A stretch of 64,000 bases of DNA from DUQW01 sp050953825 (GCA_050953825.1 JBMNNF010000003.1:123404-187403); one strand, 5' to 3'. Positions 9,079 through 18,258 are shown, counted from the first letter of the stretch. The notes: a model not told the origin generated them from the letters alone. Program-made: numbers and translations.

Positions 9079-9558
9079 ATGTATCGAATTGGTAAGATTG
9101 TTAATACTCATGGTATTAAAGGCGAAGTAAAAGTTTTATCGACGAGTGATTTTGACCGATTTAAAAAAGGAAATACTATTTATTATTATGAAAAGAAAAA
9201 TAAAGTGTATTTACAAATTAAATCAGTAAGAAGGCAACATGAGCTATATTTAATTAAATTTGAAGGTTATAATTCATTAACTGAAGTGGAATCTTTAACG
9301 GGATTAAATTTATTTACTAGTGAAAGACCAACGCTTGAGGAAGATGAATATATTAAAGAAGATTTAATTAATTTATTAGTTTATTCAACGAAAAATGAAT
9401 TAATTGGTAAAGTCGTTGATTTAAGATTTTTACCTTCTCAAGAATTACTAGTTGTTGAAAGTGAAGACCAAAAACAAATTTTAATACCATTTATCAAAGA
9501 GTTTGTCGTAAGTATTACTGATAAAATTGTTATCAAGGTAATTGAGGGATTAATATGA
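9079..9558 (+). CDS. rimM: 16S rRNA processing protein RimM
   Basis: RimM binds S19 and helps mature the 30S head. The N-terminal domain opens with YRIGKIVNTHGIKGEVKV, the usual RimM signature. A PRC-barrel domain follows from about residue 90 (KEDLINLLVYS to PFIKEFV). The 159-residue length is normal. It starts three bases after the khpA stop with no clear SD, so it is probably translated by re-initiation. Confidence 0.94.
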   Translation: MYRIGKIVNTHGIKGEVKVLSTSDFDRFKKGNTIYYYEKKNKVYLQIKSVRRQHELYLIKFEGYNSLTEVESLTGLNLFTSERPTLEEDEYIKEDLINLLVYSTKNELIGKVVDLRFLPSQELLVVESEDQKQILIPFIKEFVVSITDKIVIKVIEGLI

Positions 9559-10271
9559 TTATAGATATTATTACCATTTTTCCTGAAATGTTCAATGACT
9601 TTTTATCGACATCAATTGTAAAAAGAGCACAAGAAGATGGAAAAGTAGTGATTAACTTACATCAGTTAAGAGACTACTCGCATAATAAACACCGTAACAT
9701 TGATGATACGCCTTACGGCGGTGGAACGGGAATGTTAATGACGTTTCCACCTTTTTATGATGTCATAACTAAGTTAAGAAAAGATCATTCAAAGGTTATC
9801 TATTTATCACCTCAAGGGAAGATCTTAGATCAACAAATAGCTTTTAATTTAGCTGAATGTGAACACTTAATTTTATTATGTGGTCACTATGAGGGAATTG
9901 ATGAAAGAGTGTTAAATTTAGTTGATTATGAGATTTCAATTGGGGACTATATCCTAACCGGTGGTGAGTTAGCAGTAATGGTATTAGTTGATGTCATTAC
10001 TAGGTTAATTCCTGGGGTGATTACTGAAGAATCAGTCACGGAAGACTCATTAACTGATGGGTTATTAAAATACCCACAATACACAAAACCGAGGACTTAT
10101 AAAGGTTTTGGAGTTCCTGATATTTTATTATCAGGACATCATGAAGAAATTGAAAAGTGGCGCAAACGTGAAAGTTTAAAACAAACATTACTCAAAAGAC
10201 CAGATTTATTAGAAAAGAAAACTTTAACGGATGCGGAACTTGAAATTATTAAATCTATCAAAGATAGATAG
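9555..10271 (+). CDS. trmD: tRNA (guanine-N1)-methyltransferase TrmD
   Basis: TrmD makes m1G37 in tRNA from SAM and prevents +1 frameshifting. Visible features are the N-terminal IDIITIFPEMF, DDTPYGGGTGML, LCGHYEGIDERV (SAM-binding trefoil knot region), the IGDYILTGGELA segment and the C-terminal LSGHHEEIEKWR. The 238-residue length is standard. Its ATG overlaps the rimM stop (ATGA), consistent with coupling. Confidence 0.97.
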   Translation: MIIDIITIFPEMFNDFLSTSIVKRAQEDGKVVINLHQLRDYSHNKHRNIDDTPYGGGTGMLMTFPPFYDVITKLRKDHSKVIYLSPQGKILDQQIAFNLAECEHLILLCGHYEGIDERVLNLVDYEISIGDYILTGGELAVMVLVDVITRLIPGVITEESVTEDSLTDGLLKYPQYTKPRTYKGFGVPDILLSGHHEEIEKWRKRESLKQTLLKRPDLLEKKTLTDAELEIIKSIKDR

Positions 10272-10299
10272 TTATATGTTATAATAATTATTGAATGTA

Positions 10300-10353
10300 A
10301 AAGCACGGTAGTCCGCTGTTAAATATGTAATAAGAATACCGGAAGTATAGGAG
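10300..10353 (+). promoter_or_regulatory. Probable L19 leader upstream of rplS
   Basis: The 92-base gap before rplS holds a hairpin closed by CGGTA (10305-10309) and TACCG, with the SD just after it. A -10-like TATAAT lies at about 10279-10284. Firmicutes commonly carry an autoregulatory L19 leader here. I infer this from position and stem, not from a model match. Confidence 0.45.
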
Positions 10354-10363
10354 TGTGAAATTT

Positions 10364-10723
10364 ATGTCAAGACCAAAAGGACAAGCATTAATGGATGCTG
10401 TAACTAAAGATCAATTAAGAACAGATGTTCCTGAGTTTAATGCTGGTGATACGGTTAAAGTGAATGTTATCATTCGTGAAGGTAACCGTGAAAGAATCCA
10501 AGTATTCGAAGGTCTGGTGATCAAAAGACAAGGTGGAGGAATCGAAGAATCTTTCACCGTACGTAAGGTTTCTTACGGAATTGGAGTTGAAAGAACGTTT
10601 CCAGTTCATTCACCAACAATTGCGTCAATTGAAGTCGTACGCCGCGGTAAAGTGAGAAGAGCTAAACTTCACTACATTCGTAAGTTGTCTGCGAAAGCCG
10701 CTAGAATTAAGGAAAAAAGATAA
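10364..10723 (+). CDS. rplS: 50S ribosomal protein L19
   Basis: This is a 119-residue basic protein containing PEFNAGDTVKVNVIIREGNR, IQVFEGLVIKRQGGG and SFTVRKVSYGIGVERTFP, the diagnostic L19 blocks at the 30S/50S interface. The frame can open at a GTG at 10355, but that leaves only one base after the SD AGGAG (10349-10353). The ATG at 10364 has a 10-base spacing and gives the family-typical MSRP start. Confidence 0.97.
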   Translation: MSRPKGQALMDAVTKDQLRTDVPEFNAGDTVKVNVIIREGNRERIQVFEGLVIKRQGGGIEESFTVRKVSYGIGVERTFPVHSPTIASIEVVRRGKVRRAKLHYIRKLSAKAARIKEKR

Positions 10724-10758
10724 TAAACAAAGAAGAATAAAAATCAATTTTAAAGTTC

Positions 10759-10793
10759 AACACGAAATAAACCACTTCCGTTTATTTCGTGTT
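10759..10793 (+). terminator. 13-bp perfect hairpin after rplS
   Basis: Bases 10759-10771 pair perfectly with 10781-10793 around a 9-base loop. The tail is CTACTTAT rather than a T run, so termination may be imperfect, but position and stability fit the end of the rpsP-rplS unit. Confidence 0.65.
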
Positions 10794-10841
10794 CTACTTA
10801 TATTGGCACCATTTTATATCTAAACTATGGTTTATTATGTT

Positions 10842-10865
10842 AATTGTAAATAATATTTTACAATT
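10842..10865 (+). promoter_or_regulatory. Inverted repeat, possible operator of the lipid operon
   Basis: AATTGTAAA (10842-10850) and TTTACAATT (10857-10865) form a perfect 9-6-9 inverted repeat about 60 bases before the first gene of the acyl-ligase operon. An upstream TTGGCA with TATGGT at 17 bases (10804-10832) could be the promoter. The size and symmetry resemble TetR- or Rex-like operators; the regulator is unknown. Confidence 0.45.
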
Positions 10866-10925
10866 TAAAAAACCACCTTAAATTATCTTCATTATTAGTT
10901 AATTTTGGAAAGGTATTTTAATTTA

Positions 10926-12878
10926 ATGAGAAAGTTAAAAAAGATTCTTAACGAAAGAATAGATTTACTAAAACAGTCAAATCAAACATTTGAAGATATC
11001 TTTAAATGTATTAACCATCAAGAAGAAAACACGTTTTCTGAAGAATTAGTTGGTTATAAAATTAATAAGACAACCTATAAAGAAGCTAAAGAAGCCTCCA
11101 TTTTAATGGCGCATTATTTTCACGACCAGATTACTTTAGATAAAGGTAGTTATGTCGGATTAATGATGGAAAACCGAAAAGAATGGGTTTTTTCATTTTG
11201 GGGACTGTTAATGGCGGGCTATAAACCAGTTTTATTTAATACTAGATTAGGTGTCGTTTTAAACACAGAAGTAGTTAATTTATTAGAAGTTAAGACTATT
11301 GTCACTGATACTAATGTTGGCATTAGTTCTCATGAGTTAAATATTGAAGGGGTTAATTTAGAAAAATATCATGGTAAACCATTTGATTTTATGTGGGAAA
11401 ATGAAATTGCGATTACTTCATCAGCGACCAGTTTAAATATTAAAGTGTGTTTTTACCGTGGTGAAAATATCTCAAGACAAATTTTAAATACTCATGGTAT
11501 TATTGCCCAAAATACGATTATTATGAAACATTATAATAATGAGTTAAAACAATTAGCATTTTTACCGTTTTATCACGTATTTGGTTTAATTGCAACTTAT
11601 TTTTGGTTTACTTTTTTTAGCAGAACTTTCATTTTTTTAAAGGATTATTCAACCGATACAATCTTAAATACGATTAAAAGACATAAAGTCACCCATATCT
11701 TTGCCGTACCACTATTGTGGCACGGTGTTTATAAAGAAATTATGAAACAAGTCAATCATATGGGTGAAAAAACGAAAAAGAAATTTAACCGAGCGATTAA
11801 ATTTAGTTTATTTGTCCAAAATATTTTTCCAAAGTTAGGATTAAGATTAGCCAAAAGAATGTTTAAAGATGTTCATAAGAAATTATTTGGTGATAGTGTC
11901 TTTTTCTTAATTACTGGTGGTAGTTATATTAATCCTGAAGCGTTAAGAGTCATTAACGGCATTGGATATCCGCTATTTAATGGATATGGGATGAGTGAAA
12001 TTGGCATTACTTCGGTTGATTTAAGTAAACGTGTTAAAAGAAGAATCAATGGATCAATTGGTCAACCATTTGATTCGGTTGAATATCGAGTTGAAGATGA
12101 CATTTTATATGTTAGAGGAACTTCACTAGCTAACTTTACGGTTAGTAACCAAGGGCGAGAAGAAATTAAACCGGATGAATGGTTCAATACTCAAGATATC
12201 GCCCATAAAGAAAATAATCAATATTACTTAAATGGTAGAAAAGATGATGTTGTAATTTCTATTAATGGTGAGAAAAATAATCCGGATATAATTGAAAAAG
12301 AGTTGTTCTTTGAAAATGTCAATAGATTTTCAGTTATTGGATTAAAAGAGAATAATAATTATTATTTATCATTAATTGTTGAACTTAGTGAAGGAGTTCA
12401 TAATATCGTCTTAAAGAAAATTATTGATGAAATTGAAGCGAACTTGACTAAACTCAAGAAACAAAAATATCATATTGAAAGAGTTTATGTCACGTATGAT
12501 CCAATTGCACCAGCCAGTGCAGTTAAAGTGGGAAGAACGATTTTAAAGAAATTAATTGACCACGGCAAAGTTGAATTAATTCCGTTACATGAAATTAAAT
12601 CAAGAGAAAGTCTGTCAACTGAAAGTATTGAAAATAATATTATTTTGGAAATTGTTGAATTAATTTCAGAAATACTCCAAAAAGATCAACAAGAAATTAG
12701 TTTGGATTCTCATTTCATCCTTGATTTAGGAGGAACAAGTTTAGAATATTTAACTTTATTGATGAAATTAAATGAAATTTATCATATTGATTTTGATTAT
12801 ATCAATATAGGAAATTTAGATACACCAAGAAAATTCAGTGATTTCGTATTGCAAAATATCAAGGAGAGCAATGACTGA
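10926..12878 (+). CDS. ANL-superfamily acyl-adenylate enzyme with degenerate P-loop, fused to an acyl carrier domain
   Basis: This is a 650-residue protein. Residues about 1-560 have the ANL fold: FLPFYHVFGL, GYGMSE, a WFNTQDIA match to the usual Y(K/R)TGD, GRKDDVV and a late Lys in ASAVKVGR. The phosphate-binding loop, normally TSGTTGxPKG, reads TSSATSLNIKV, without its glycines. Residues about 575-650 are an acyl carrier domain with DLGGTSLE, so Ser605 should carry 4'-phosphopantetheine. A TTG at 10905 also opens the frame; the ATG at 10926 lies 12 bases after GGAAAGG and is preferred. As first gene of the operon it probably loads or holds an acyl group on its own carrier domain, if the altered loop still works. 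Confidence 0.8.
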   Translation: MRKLKKILNERIDLLKQSNQTFEDIFKCINHQEENTFSEELVGYKINKTTYKEAKEASILMAHYFHDQITLDKGSYVGLMMENRKEWVFSFWGLLMAGYKPVLFNTRLGVVLNTEVVNLLEVKTIVTDTNVGISSHELNIEGVNLEKYHGKPFDFMWENEIAITSSATSLNIKVCFYRGENISRQILNTHGIIAQNTIIMKHYNNELKQLAFLPFYHVFGLIATYFWFTFFSRTFIFLKDYSTDTILNTIKRHKVTHIFAVPLLWHGVYKEIMKQVNHMGEKTKKKFNRAIKFSLFVQNIFPKLGLRLAKRMFKDVHKKLFGDSVFFLITGGSYINPEALRVINGIGYPLFNGYGMSEIGITSVDLSKRVKRRINGSIGQPFDSVEYRVEDDILYVRGTSLANFTVSNQGREEIKPDEWFNTQDIAHKENNQYYLNGRKDDVVISINGEKNNPDIIEKELFFENVNRFSVIGLKENNNYYLSLIVELSEGVHNIVLKKIIDEIEANLTKLKKQKYHIERVYVTYDPIAPASAVKVGRTILKKLIDHGKVELIPLHEIKSRESLSTESIENNIILEIVELISEILQKDQQEISLDSHFILDLGGTSLEYLTLLMKLNEIYHIDFDYINIGNLDTPRKFSDFVLQNIKESND

Positions 12879-14782
12879 TGACAAAAGAAACGGTTTTAAA
12901 TAATGAGATGGGAACAAAAAGATTTGTGACCTTAAATAAAACTTGGAAGGAACTCTTATATGCAGCTTCTGGGTTTGGTCCCAACTTACTTATGGTTTTA
13001 TTAGGAGCTTATTTTACTGATGCGATTAACCCAGTAGCATTACCAGTTGGTTCACTACAAGCGATTACGACCACTTGTTTAATCTTACCAACGGTCTTTC
13101 CAGTTTTATGGATGTTTGCGAAAATGTTTGACGGTTTTATTGATATTCCGTTAGCGGCTTTAACCGACGGATTAAGAACTAAATGGGGTCGAAGACGCAT
13201 TCCAATTTTAATAAGTTTTCCGATTATGTTAATTACTTACGTCTTAATGTGGATTCCAATTGCTGGAACTAACCAACTTGGTAATACGATTTGGATTATC
13301 ATCATGGCCTTGATTTTCTTTTCCACTTATACAATGAGTTTAATTGCGTTTTATGCTAGTTTGTCAACGGTATGTGTTAGTGAAAGTCAAAGAACTAAAG
13401 TTTCTAGCTATAAAGCTTTCTTTGATACCATTGCCTATAGTTTAGTTTACGCTTTAGTACCGGTAATGTTAGAAGCGTTTAATATTAGAATTGATAAATT
13501 TACCTTTTTATTAGTTCCATTAATGGCAACCATCTTAATTCCAGTCTTTATGATTAGAGAAGGCGACCAATGGGAAGAAAAAATGATTGCTGAAGGTTAT
13601 GATATTACACCATTAAAGGAAGAAGAAAAAGTTGGTATTATTGAAAGTATTAAAATTACATTTACTAATAAAGTTTTCCTTCGTTGGTTAATTGTTAATA
13701 TGACCTCATTTTTTGGTCTTCAAATGTTTTTGGTATCAATGAATGCCTTAATTTTAGGGGGAATGGAACTAACTGGTGGTCAGATGGCCATTCTTAATAC
13801 GTTTGCCTTTGCCCCAGTACCAATTATGCTTTATCTATTTAATAAAGTTAAAAATGCGAAAGGGATTCGTTTCGCTTATCAAATTAGCCTCCTTAGTTTC
13901 TCATTTGCCATTTTTTCATTTTTAATTGCGAATAGTTTTATCATGGGACATGGTAATGATACGATTAAAATTATTGTCGGTGTAATTGGTTCAATTGTTG
14001 GTTCATTTGCGATTGGTTCATTTTTTATGATGCCTTATTTAATTCCATCACAAATCGCTTCGGTTGAAGAAAAATTAGCTAAAAGAAATCATTCAGCTAT
14101 GTATTTTGCCGCGCAAGCGGTCACATCTTCAGTCATTGGAGCGATTGCTAGTGGTTTAGTTTATGAAAATATTAAGATGCTTCATATCGCTAAAGGTGCT
14201 AAAGGAATTGTGTGGGCAGAAACTTTAGCGGAAGCGGCAACTAAGTTTGGCGTGGCTGAAGCTAATGTGTTCAACCTAGGTTTAATTTTAGTACCAATAA
14301 TTGTTTCACTATTTTGTTTAATTGGATTTTTTGTGGCATTTTCAATGCCAAAAAATTACACGCCAAAACGAGTCGCTAAAGCGATGAATTTGGAAAAAGA
14401 GTATGAAGAATATAAACATACTTTTGTTGAAGAACAAGAAACGTTAATTGATGAAGAAGTAATTCCAGTTAATATTGGATTATGGGTATTATCGGGATCA
14501 ATCTTTGGTGTAATTTGGCGATATGGCATTTTTTCAAAGATTAATAAATTTAGCGAGAAAAAGATGTCAATTGTTCATTATCTTATTTCAATATTCTTGT
14601 TCCCATATTACGCTTATGTCGTTTATCAAGCGAATAAAGCTTTAATTAAAGAATTACATAATCAAGGTATGGAATGTAAGGATTTAAGTGTTTTATATGC
14701 GGTATTAGCCGTTTTCGGATTAAATTTAGTTTCATATATTATTATGCAACGTCAGTTAAATAAATTAGCGAAAGTATTGTAA
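12878..14782 (+). CDS. GPH/MFS_2-family transporter with a DUF4234-like C-terminal domain
   Basis: The 634-residue protein has about 12 membrane helices in residues 30-500, with the GPH-type loop (FDGFIDIPLAALTDGLRTKW, then GRRR). This family includes sugar:cation symporters and the MFSD2A lysolipid transporters. Residues about 525-630 form a separate module of three or four helices (IGLWVLSGSIFGVIW, LFPYYAYVVYQANK) resembling DUF4234. An SD AAGGAGAG precedes the ATG, which overlaps the previous stop (TGATG). Its place among acyl ligases and PlsC enzymes makes a lysolipid or lipid substrate more likely than a sugar; this is inference. Confidence 0.75.
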   Translation: MTKETVLNNEMGTKRFVTLNKTWKELLYAASGFGPNLLMVLLGAYFTDAINPVALPVGSLQAITTTCLILPTVFPVLWMFAKMFDGFIDIPLAALTDGLRTKWGRRRIPILISFPIMLITYVLMWIPIAGTNQLGNTIWIIIMALIFFSTYTMSLIAFYASLSTVCVSESQRTKVSSYKAFFDTIAYSLVYALVPVMLEAFNIRIDKFTFLLVPLMATILIPVFMIREGDQWEEKMIAEGYDITPLKEEEKVGIIESIKITFTNKVFLRWLIVNMTSFFGLQMFLVSMNALILGGMELTGGQMAILNTFAFAPVPIMLYLFNKVKNAKGIRFAYQISLLSFSFAIFSFLIANSFIMGHGNDTIKIIVGVIGSIVGSFAIGSFFMMPYLIPSQIASVEEKLAKRNHSAMYFAAQAVTSSVIGAIASGLVYENIKMLHIAKGAKGIVWAETLAEAATKFGVAEANVFNLGLILVPIIVSLFCLIGFFVAFSMPKNYTPKRVAKAMNLEKEYEEYKHTFVEEQETLIDEEVIPVNIGLWVLSGSIFGVIWRYGIFSKINKFSEKKMSIVHYLISIFLFPYYAYVVYQANKALIKELHNQGMECKDLSVLYAVLAVFGLNLVSYIIMQRQLNKLAKVL

Positions 14783-15432
14783 TGTTTTACTGGTTATTTC
14801 AATGGTTTGTAAGAATCACGGGATTTATTCCGGCATTCTTCGCTTTCAGAAAAAAAACATATTACGTTGATAAAAAAAGTCAAGGTAGAAAAATTAAAGG
14901 TGGAGCCATTATTATTTCGAATCACACCTCTGTTTATGATGTTGCCTTACATCTATTTGTCTTTTGTAGTGGAGTAATCAGACCACTAATTGCGGAAGTT
15001 ATGTATCGTAAAAATATATTTTTAACGCTATTTTTAAAACAATTAGGTGGGATTAAAGTTAATCGTGAAGATTATGATTTTTCGTTTATGGCGAAAACTA
15101 TTGATATCATTAATAAAGGACAAAAAGCGTTAATATTCCCTGAATCAAGACTACCTCGAGAAGGAGAAACGGAATTATTAGAATTTAAACCAAGTTTTGT
15201 ATATATCGCTTTACAAACTAACGCTCCAATTATTCCAGTTTATACTAACGGAAGTTATATGAACAAGAAGAGAGCGAGATTAATTATTGGAGAAAAAATA
15301 TACTTACATGATTTATATGATGAAAGTAAAAGTGAACAAGAAAATATTTCGTATTTAACTAATTACGTTAGAGAGTATATTTTAACATTAGGAAAGAAGT
15401 TAGATGAAAAAGGACAAAAAGAAAAAAAGTAA
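14782..15432 (+). CDS. PlsC-type 1-acyl-glycerol-3-phosphate acyltransferase (first copy)
   Basis: This 216-residue acyltransferase has the catalytic motif NHTSVYD (HX4D) near residues 48-54 and FPESRLPREGE, the glycerophosphate-binding FPE(G/S) block. A hydrophobic N-terminal segment (WLFQWFVRITGFIPAFFAF) would anchor it at the membrane. It transfers an acyl group to a lysophospholipid or lysophosphatidate. The start overlaps the previous stop by one base. The paralogue directly downstream overlaps it by 29 bases, so the two are probably made together and may acylate different acceptors. Confidence 0.85.
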   Translation: MFYWLFQWFVRITGFIPAFFAFRKKTYYVDKKSQGRKIKGGAIIISNHTSVYDVALHLFVFCSGVIRPLIAEVMYRKNIFLTLFLKQLGGIKVNREDYDFSFMAKTIDIINKGQKALIFPESRLPREGETELLEFKPSFVYIALQTNAPIIPVYTNGSYMNKKRARLIIGEKIYLHDLYDESKSEQENISYLTNYVREYILTLGKKLDEKGQKEKK

Positions 15433-16078
15433 AATACCAATGATCTTAAAACTTTTTGACTATCGTGAGATTGTCTATGATATTATGAAGTGGGCTGCTG
15501 GTTGGCCACTTGTTTTGTACTACCGAGTTAAAAGAATTTACCATAAGACTAAACGAAGAGGTTTATTTAGAGGTAGTTATATTATTTCGGCCAACCACAT
15601 TTCATTTACTGACATCTTTAAAGTCGGCGTTACCTTTCCTCTTAGAAGAGTTGGATATGTAGCAACTGAAGAATTATTTAGTACTAAACTGAAAACATGG
15701 TTTTTCAATAGAGTCGGCTGTATTCCAATTGATCGAAATAATGTGTCGTATAAGACATTTAAAGAAGTTGAGGCAAGATTAAGTAGAGGACATTTAGTGA
15801 CAGTCTTCCCTGAGGGAACGATTAGTCGAGATGGTAATGGTAATTCATATAAATCAGGAGTAATTTTAATGGCGTTAATGGCTGATGTACCAATTTTACC
15901 AATTTATTATGGTAAAAAAGAAAAATGGTACCACCGGCAAAAGGTAGTTGTTGGTCCAAAATTTTACGTCAAGGATTATTTAGATACGAAATTTCCTTCA
16001 GTTGATGAAATCAACGAAGTTGCGGATAAACTTAAAGAAATTGAGACAGAGTTAAAAGAAAAATACCATAATAGTTAG
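15404..16078 (+). CDS. PlsC-type acyltransferase (second copy)
   Basis: This is a second acyltransferase of 224 residues, with NHISFTD (HX4D) near residue 64 and FPEGTISRDG, the canonical FPEGT block. It is only moderately similar to the preceding copy and lacks the strong N-terminal hydrophobic segment; a basic stretch (KKDKKKKSK) replaces it. The SD GGAAAGAAG lies inside the first acyltransferase gene. With two ANL enzymes and two carrier domains in the operon, acyl-ACP is a plausible donor. Confidence 0.85.
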   Translation: MKKDKKKKSKIPMILKLFDYREIVYDIMKWAAGWPLVLYYRVKRIYHKTKRRGLFRGSYIISANHISFTDIFKVGVTFPLRRVGYVATEELFSTKLKTWFFNRVGCIPIDRNNVSYKTFKEVEARLSRGHLVTVFPEGTISRDGNGNSYKSGVILMALMADVPILPIYYGKKEKWYHRQKVVVGPKFYVKDYLDTKFPSVDEINEVADKLKEIETELKEKYHNS

Positions 16079-16089
16079 GAGGTAATTTT

Positions 16090-17610
16090 ATGTCACAAAA
16101 CGAATATTTTAAACAATTCACCGATGAGAAAACATTTAATAAATTAGTTCATTTACAAACTATGACTGAATTTATGTCGCACCTTAAACAATTTAAAGAA
16201 TGGGTTGCAGTAGTCGATAATGAAGAAGTTACTTATGAAAAACTAATAAGTGACTGTCTAGGTATTGGCTATATCTTAAAAGAAAATCGAGTTGCTAAAG
16301 GTAAAAATGTCGGCATTTTTTCATTAAATGACTATGATTTTATAAAAGCGACAGTAGGAACTATGGCTTATGGTGCCGTTGCTACTTTGTTGCCGGCACA
16401 ATTAGATGAAATGGGATTAATTGGGTTGTGCTTACAATACCAATTAGAAGTATTGTTTTACTCCAAACAGTTAGAAGAAAAGATTTTATTTGTAGAAGAT
16501 AAATTACCTCAAGTCAGATTTGTCTTAATTAGAGAGAGTAAACATCAACTTGATTCTTTTAACCAAACCATTAAACCAAATGATCCGGCTTGTATCGTGT
16601 TAACTAGTGGCACTACTGGTAAACATAAAGGAGCGGTTTTATCACATAAAGCGCTACTTACTGGTGTAAGAAATGGAGCTTTAGGAATGAAAAGCCCATT
16701 CCATGAAGTTTATGTTTCAGTTATTCCGTATACTCACGTCTTCGGCTTAATTAGAAACGTTTTAACTGGGTTATACACCGGAAGTAAAGTTTATACCACT
16801 CCTGATATGAGACAATTATTTAAGCGAATTAAAGAAGCTAATCCAACAATTTTAGTTATTGTACCCGCATTGGCTGAACTCTTCCTTAAATTAATTAGAG
16901 AAACGGGTATTGGTATTTTAGGTAATAGAATTCAAACGATGATTGTTGGTGGGGCTCATGTTTCGCCGTATTTGACAGTTGAATTTAATAAGTTAGGGAT
17001 TTATTTCTGTCCAGGATATGGACTAACTGAATCAGCTAATTTAGTTTCGGGTAACCCTGAACCAACCAAAAACCCATCATCAGTTGGTCAATTTTATCCA
17101 TATCAAGAATATCGAATCGTTAACGGCGAATTACAAATTAAAGGCGATAATTTAATGATTGAATATTACAATGATCCTGAAGAAACTAAATTAGCGTATG
17201 AAGATGGTTATTTTAAAACGGGAGATTTAGTAAGAGTTGATGACGACGGTAATTTATTTATTACTGGTCGTGTTAAAGAATTAATTGTTTTACCAAACGG
17301 AGAAAATGTGTCACCAGCCTTTCTTGAAGGTAAAATTAACGCATTTAAAACAGTTCAAGATTCATTAGTTTACGAAGATACTAATGAATACGGAGTAGTT
17401 ATTTTAACTTGTGAACTTTTACCAAGAATGGATGAAGTTAAGAAATTAGATATTTCTAACTTACAACAACACTTTGAAGAAGTTATCGAAATGGTTAACA
17501 AAACCTTATATTATCACGAACAAATCGCTAAAGTGATTGTCAGAACTGAAGATTTTAAACGAACTCCAAGTATGAAAATTATTCGGCCAAAGAAAGAGAT
17601 CCAAAAATGA
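16090..17610 (+). CDS. AMP-dependent acyl-CoA/acyl-ACP synthetase
   Basis: This 506-residue ANL enzyme has every core motif intact: LTSGTTGKHKGAVLSH (P-loop, about residues 175-190), PYTHVFGL, GYGLTESA, FKTGDLVRVDDDGNLFITGR and a late Lys in RTPSMKIIRP. It should activate a carboxylic (probably fatty) acid with ATP and pass it to CoA or a carrier protein. A strong SD (AGGAGGT) precedes the ATG at 16090. Its stop overlaps the ATG of a free acyl carrier protein, which is the likely acceptor. It is the active counterpart of the degenerate ANL protein at the operon start. Confidence 0.88.
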   Translation: MSQNEYFKQFTDEKTFNKLVHLQTMTEFMSHLKQFKEWVAVVDNEEVTYEKLISDCLGIGYILKENRVAKGKNVGIFSLNDYDFIKATVGTMAYGAVATLLPAQLDEMGLIGLCLQYQLEVLFYSKQLEEKILFVEDKLPQVRFVLIRESKHQLDSFNQTIKPNDPACIVLTSGTTGKHKGAVLSHKALLTGVRNGALGMKSPFHEVYVSVIPYTHVFGLIRNVLTGLYTGSKVYTTPDMRQLFKRIKEANPTILVIVPALAELFLKLIRETGIGILGNRIQTMIVGGAHVSPYLTVEFNKLGIYFCPGYGLTESANLVSGNPEPTKNPSSVGQFYPYQEYRIVNGELQIKGDNLMIEYYNDPEETKLAYEDGYFKTGDLVRVDDDGNLFITGRVKELIVLPNGENVSPAFLEGKINAFKTVQDSLVYEDTNEYGVVILTCELLPRMDEVKKLDISNLQQHFEEVIEMVNKTLYYHEQIAKVIVRTEDFKRTPSMKIIRPKKEIQK

Positions 17611-17849
17611 AACAACAAATCATGAATGACTTAAAAAGAATTTTTAACTTAGTAATTCCTAATGCGGTTAACACCGATAAAATCACTTTAGAATCAAACA
17701 TCTTAAGTGATTTAGGAGTTAACTCAGTTGGAATTATCTATTTAGCCATTGCCATTGAAGAAATGTATGACATTGATATGGGTAATGTTACTTTTAATAC
17801 GTTTAAAACTGTTGGTGATGTCGTAGATTTTATTATTGCTAATAAATAA
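17607..17849 (+). CDS. Acyl carrier protein
   Basis: This is an 80-residue acidic protein with the carrier motif LSDLGVNSVGI; Ser40 is the phosphopantetheine site. Helix 2 (LAIAIEEMYDIDM) and the C-terminal VGDVVDFI helix fit the ACP fold. The usual DSL motif is NSV here, a sign of a specialised carrier rather than the fatty-acid-synthase ACP. ATGA overlap with the preceding synthetase and a Sfp-type transferase two genes on indicate a dedicated carrier system. Confidence 0.88.
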   Translation: MKQQIMNDLKRIFNLVIPNAVNTDKITLESNILSDLGVNSVGIIYLAIAIEEMYDIDMGNVTFNTFKTVGDVVDFIIANK

Positions 17850-17850
17850 T

Positions 17851-18258
17851 ATGGAACAGTGGGAATTAATTAATCCGCATCCAGGGGCACACATTAGAAC
17901 TAAAGTCCAAGATATTTATCATCACGCCATTTATCTTGGTAATGATGAAGTAGTCCAGTTTGGACTACCTTTTGATATGTTTCGTGATCCAACCGATGTT
18001 AGGGTGATGAAATCTCCAATTGAAGATTTTTTAGTTGGTTTTTTAGAAGTTAGAGTTTATTCTAAAAAAGAATTAAAAAAGAAAAGAACTGACCAAGATA
18101 TTATTCAGATTGCCTTAAGCCGAGTTGGTGAGGGAAACTATAACATTTTAAAAAATAATTGTGAGCACTTTTGTAATGAGTGCGTCTTTGGTGAAAAGGT
18201 ATCAACTCAAGTTGATAATCTAGCTAAACAAATTAGGGCGATATTGAAAAATGGTTGA
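17851..18258 (+). CDS. LRAT-fold (NlpC/P60-like) acyltransferase or phospholipase
   Basis: The 135-residue protein matches the LRAT domain: GAHIRTK, YHHAIYLGNDEVVQF with His24 as the base, and NNCEHFCNE with Cys104 as the nucleophile. The third polar residue, His in most LRAT proteins, is Gln37 here, which NlpC-type enzymes tolerate. LRAT/PLAAT proteins move acyl chains between phospholipids and other acceptors or release them. The frame opens at 17836, but the ATG at 17851 just after the ACP stop is the natural start. The Sfp-type gene overlaps it by eight bases. A lipid-acyl role suits the operon. Confidence 0.8.
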   Translation: MEQWELINPHPGAHIRTKVQDIYHHAIYLGNDEVVQFGLPFDMFRDPTDVRVMKSPIEDFLVGFLEVRVYSKKELKKKRTDQDIIQIALSRVGEGNYNILKNNCEHFCNECVFGEKVSTQVDNLAKQIRAILKNG

